Origin: Paenibacillus_E qinlingensis
GTDB lineage: Bacteria > Bacillota > Bacilli > Paenibacillales > NBRC-103111
Reading direction: 5' to 3'
Length of the DNA: 64,000 bases
Assembly: GCF_028746185.1 (NCBI RefSeq)
Contig: NZ_JAQIVH010000003.1
Coordinates: forward strand, 186,001 to 250,000
Position numbers and translations under genes: made by a program. The notes below the pieces were generated by a model. It was not told the DNA's origin. It saw nothing but the letters and a program-made list of their open reading frames with translations, and did no database searches. Shown one piece after another: positions 62,533-64,000 of the stretch (within the stretch, counting starts at the first letter, position 1; each line of letters starts with the position of its first letter).

Positions 62533-63086
62533 ATATGCTAATTAACAGGGTGATAACGGCCGTTTCTATCCGAATTAAGAACAAGTTGCGCCCTCCGAAA
62601 TCGGAGTTGGAGCAATTAAGAGATAGAGGCCTGAAATACGGTAAAAACTTCGAATTTTATAACAGTCTGATTGATCAAGGGCACTGCTGGTTGGTGGAAA
62701 TTGGTGATGATGTCACAATTACCAACAGTACGATTTTAGCTCATGATGCCAGTACGAAGGCTTATATTGGAAAATCCAAAATAGGCAAAGTAAAGATTGG
62801 TGACCGCGTATTTATAGGTTTCAATAGTGTTGTGTTATGTAATGTGACCATAGGCAATGATGTAATCGTGGCTGCGGGATCGATCGTTACCAGATCTATT
62901 CCTGACAATAGTATCGTAGCTGGTAATCCAGCACGTGTTATTGGTAAAACGTCAGAATACATAGAGAAGCATAAGGCTAATCTAGCAATTAAACCTGTGT
63001 TCGATACATATTGGCCGTATAAGACGCAAGAACAAATTCAATTAATTCAAGAAGAACTACAAGATGATTTTGGTTACGATGAATGA
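62529..63086 (+). CDS. left-handed beta-helix O-acyltransferase, second copy
   Basis: A 185-aa hexapeptide transferase: VEIGDDVTITNSTIL, VKIGDRVFIGFNSVVL, VTIGNDVIVAAGSIV and VAGNPARVIG. The GNPARVIG end is typical for sugar O-acetyltransferases. Histidine in LAHDAST is the likely catalytic residue. Overlaps the preceding gene by 4 bases. Confidence 0.83.
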   Translation: MNMLINRVITAVSIRIKNKLRPPKSELEQLRDRGLKYGKNFEFYNSLIDQGHCWLVEIGDDVTITNSTILAHDASTKAYIGKSKIGKVKIGDRVFIGFNSVVLCNVTIGNDVIVAAGSIVTRSIPDNSIVAGNPARVIGKTSEYIEKHKANLAIKPVFDTYWPYKTQEQIQLIQEELQDDFGYDE

Positions 63087-63121
63087 ATGTGTGAGAAATC
63101 CGAAAAAGAAATGCGGAGATC

Positions 63122-64000
63122 ATGATGAGAGTAAAAAATTCGATAATAAATATTTCCGTTGGTATAGGGAATCAACTGATAATTACAGCCTTAAGCTTTT
63201 TTTCTAGAACCGTATTTATCAATACACTAGGTCTTGACTATTTGGGGATTAATGGGCTATTTACGAATGTGTTAGCCATGCTTTCATTAGCAGAAGCGGG
63301 TATCGGTTCGAGTATTATATATAGTCTTTACAAACCTGTAGCAGAAAATGATGAACACAAAATTAATGTGCTTATGAAGCTGTATAAAAAAACATATAGG
63401 GTTATAGCCGGTGTTATTCTTCTCCTCGGTCTCATTGTATTACCCTTTCTTCATCTCTTCACGAAAGACACAAGTGTTAATAATCTTTATGTTATTTATT
63501 TATTGTTTTTACTAAATACAGCCATCCCTTACTTGTTTACATATAGAACAAACTTATTGAATGTTTATCAGAAGGGGTACATTGCTACAGCTATTTTTTC
63601 AGTATCATCTATCCTATCCACATCATTGAAAATAGGCATACTCTATCAAACACAAAATTATATTATGTATCTTGTCATTGATAGCACCATAACAATAATT
63701 AACTCTGCGATCTTGTTTTATGCCGTTGGTAGAATGTACCCGTTTCTTAAGAAGAAAGTACTAAGTAAGCTCGATCCAGAGTCCAAAGGGAATATCCTGA
63801 AAAATGTGAAGGCAATTGTGTTGCAAAACATAGGGACCTATTTAATTTACAGTACGGATAATCTCATTATCTCTTATTATGTAAATGTGGCAGCGGTTGG
63901 GTTGTATTCAAACTATTTTATGTTGATTGAAATTTGTAGAACGTTTATTAATCAAGTCTTCAATAATATTTATTATAGTATTGGTAATTTAGTTGCGAAG
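63122..64000 (+). CDS. Wzx/TuaB-like polysaccharide flippase, 3' end outside window
   Basis: An open frame of 293 codons running off the window end. The protein is strongly hydrophobic with about eight helices so far and starts VKNSIINISVGIGNQLIITA, then TVFINTLGLDYLGINGLFTN, the pattern of oligosaccharide flippases (MATE-like MOP superfamily). It should move the lipid-linked repeat unit outwards. ATG 63122 or 63125; GGAG lies 6 bases before the latter. Confidence 0.87.
   Translation, partial: MMRVKNSIINISVGIGNQLIITALSFFSRTVFINTLGLDYLGINGLFTNVLAMLSLAEAGIGSSIIYSLYKPVAENDEHKINVLMKLYKKTYRVIAGVILLLGLIVLPFLHLFTKDTSVNNLYVIYLLFLLNTAIPYLFTYRTNLLNVYQKGYIATAIFSVSSILSTSLKIGILYQTQNYIMYLVIDSTITIINSAILFYAVGRMYPFLKKKVLSKLDPESKGNILKNVKAIVLQNIGTYLIYSTDNLIISYYVNVAAVGLYSNYFMLIEICRTFINQVFNNIYYSIGNLVAK

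Overview
The window looks like a chromosomal segment of a Paenibacillus-like, spore-forming Firmicute. The reasons are strong AGGAGG-type ribosome binding sites, sigma-A promoters, moderate GC, a KimA potassium transporter, a split KdpD, a Gly/Pro-rich surface protein and paeninodin-type lasso peptide genes. No tRNA, rRNA, CRISPR array, transposase or integrase was seen.

Layout. 0-9.4 kb is an RNA-repair and nucleotide-stress island: a NADAR protein, two overlapping WYL regulators on the minus strand, then rlaP-like nucleotidyltransferase, rtcB, hen1 and pnkp on the plus strand. 9.4-13.4 kb, minus strand, holds a DUF4157 (eCIS-core) polymorphic toxin with a probable immunity gene, a 48-aa orphan protein and a chemotaxis receptor. 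13.8-19.2 kb is a membrane glycolipid or polysaccharide cassette (GT39-like, GT2, DUF2304, SMR-like, FemAB, methyltransferase, deacetylase). 19.4-23.1 kb carries adenine deaminase and the potassium importer KimA. 24.1-34.5 kb has a cyclic-di-AMP (ydaO/yuaA-type) riboswitch before an unknown 153-aa gene, then a complete Kdp system: a KdpE-box-like operator, a 28-aa leader peptide gene, kdpF, kdpA, kdpB, kdpC, a separate duplicated KdpD sensor protein, a separate KdpD histidine kinase, and kdpE. 34.5-37.5 kb has simple repeats, the Gly/Pro-rich protein, an HD-GYP phosphodiesterase and a small LuxR-type regulator.

37.6-64 kb is one large exported-product locus. It opens with a Wzz-like/BY-kinase pair, a HlyD-type lipoprotein and a secreted beta-rich protein. 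Next comes a possibly undescribed RiPP module (65-aa Asn/Gly/His-rich precursor with a YxxP leader motif, HPrK-like kinase, PqqD-like protein, SipW-like peptidase, ABC exporter, nucleotidyltransferase). It runs into a paeninodin-like lasso peptide cluster with two precursors, one cyclase, a kinase, B1, B2, a second exporter and a second nucleotidyltransferase. The end is a polysaccharide operon (GT32, two acyltransferases, three GT4, GT2, pyruvyl transferase, GH105-like protein, Wzx flippase cut by the window edge).

How it works together. The lasso operon and the polysaccharide operon both start with a canonical TTGACA promoter carrying the same palindromic operator (GTTCT-N6-AGAAC), so one repressor probably controls both. 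The 37.6 kb promoter carries a different operator pair (GATAC-N5-GTATC). Each of the three candidate RiPP precursor genes is followed by a stem-loop, which fits differential expression of precursor over enzymes. KimA, the c-di-AMP riboswitch and the Kdp genes lie within 13 kb and probably form a potassium-homeostasis neighbourhood.
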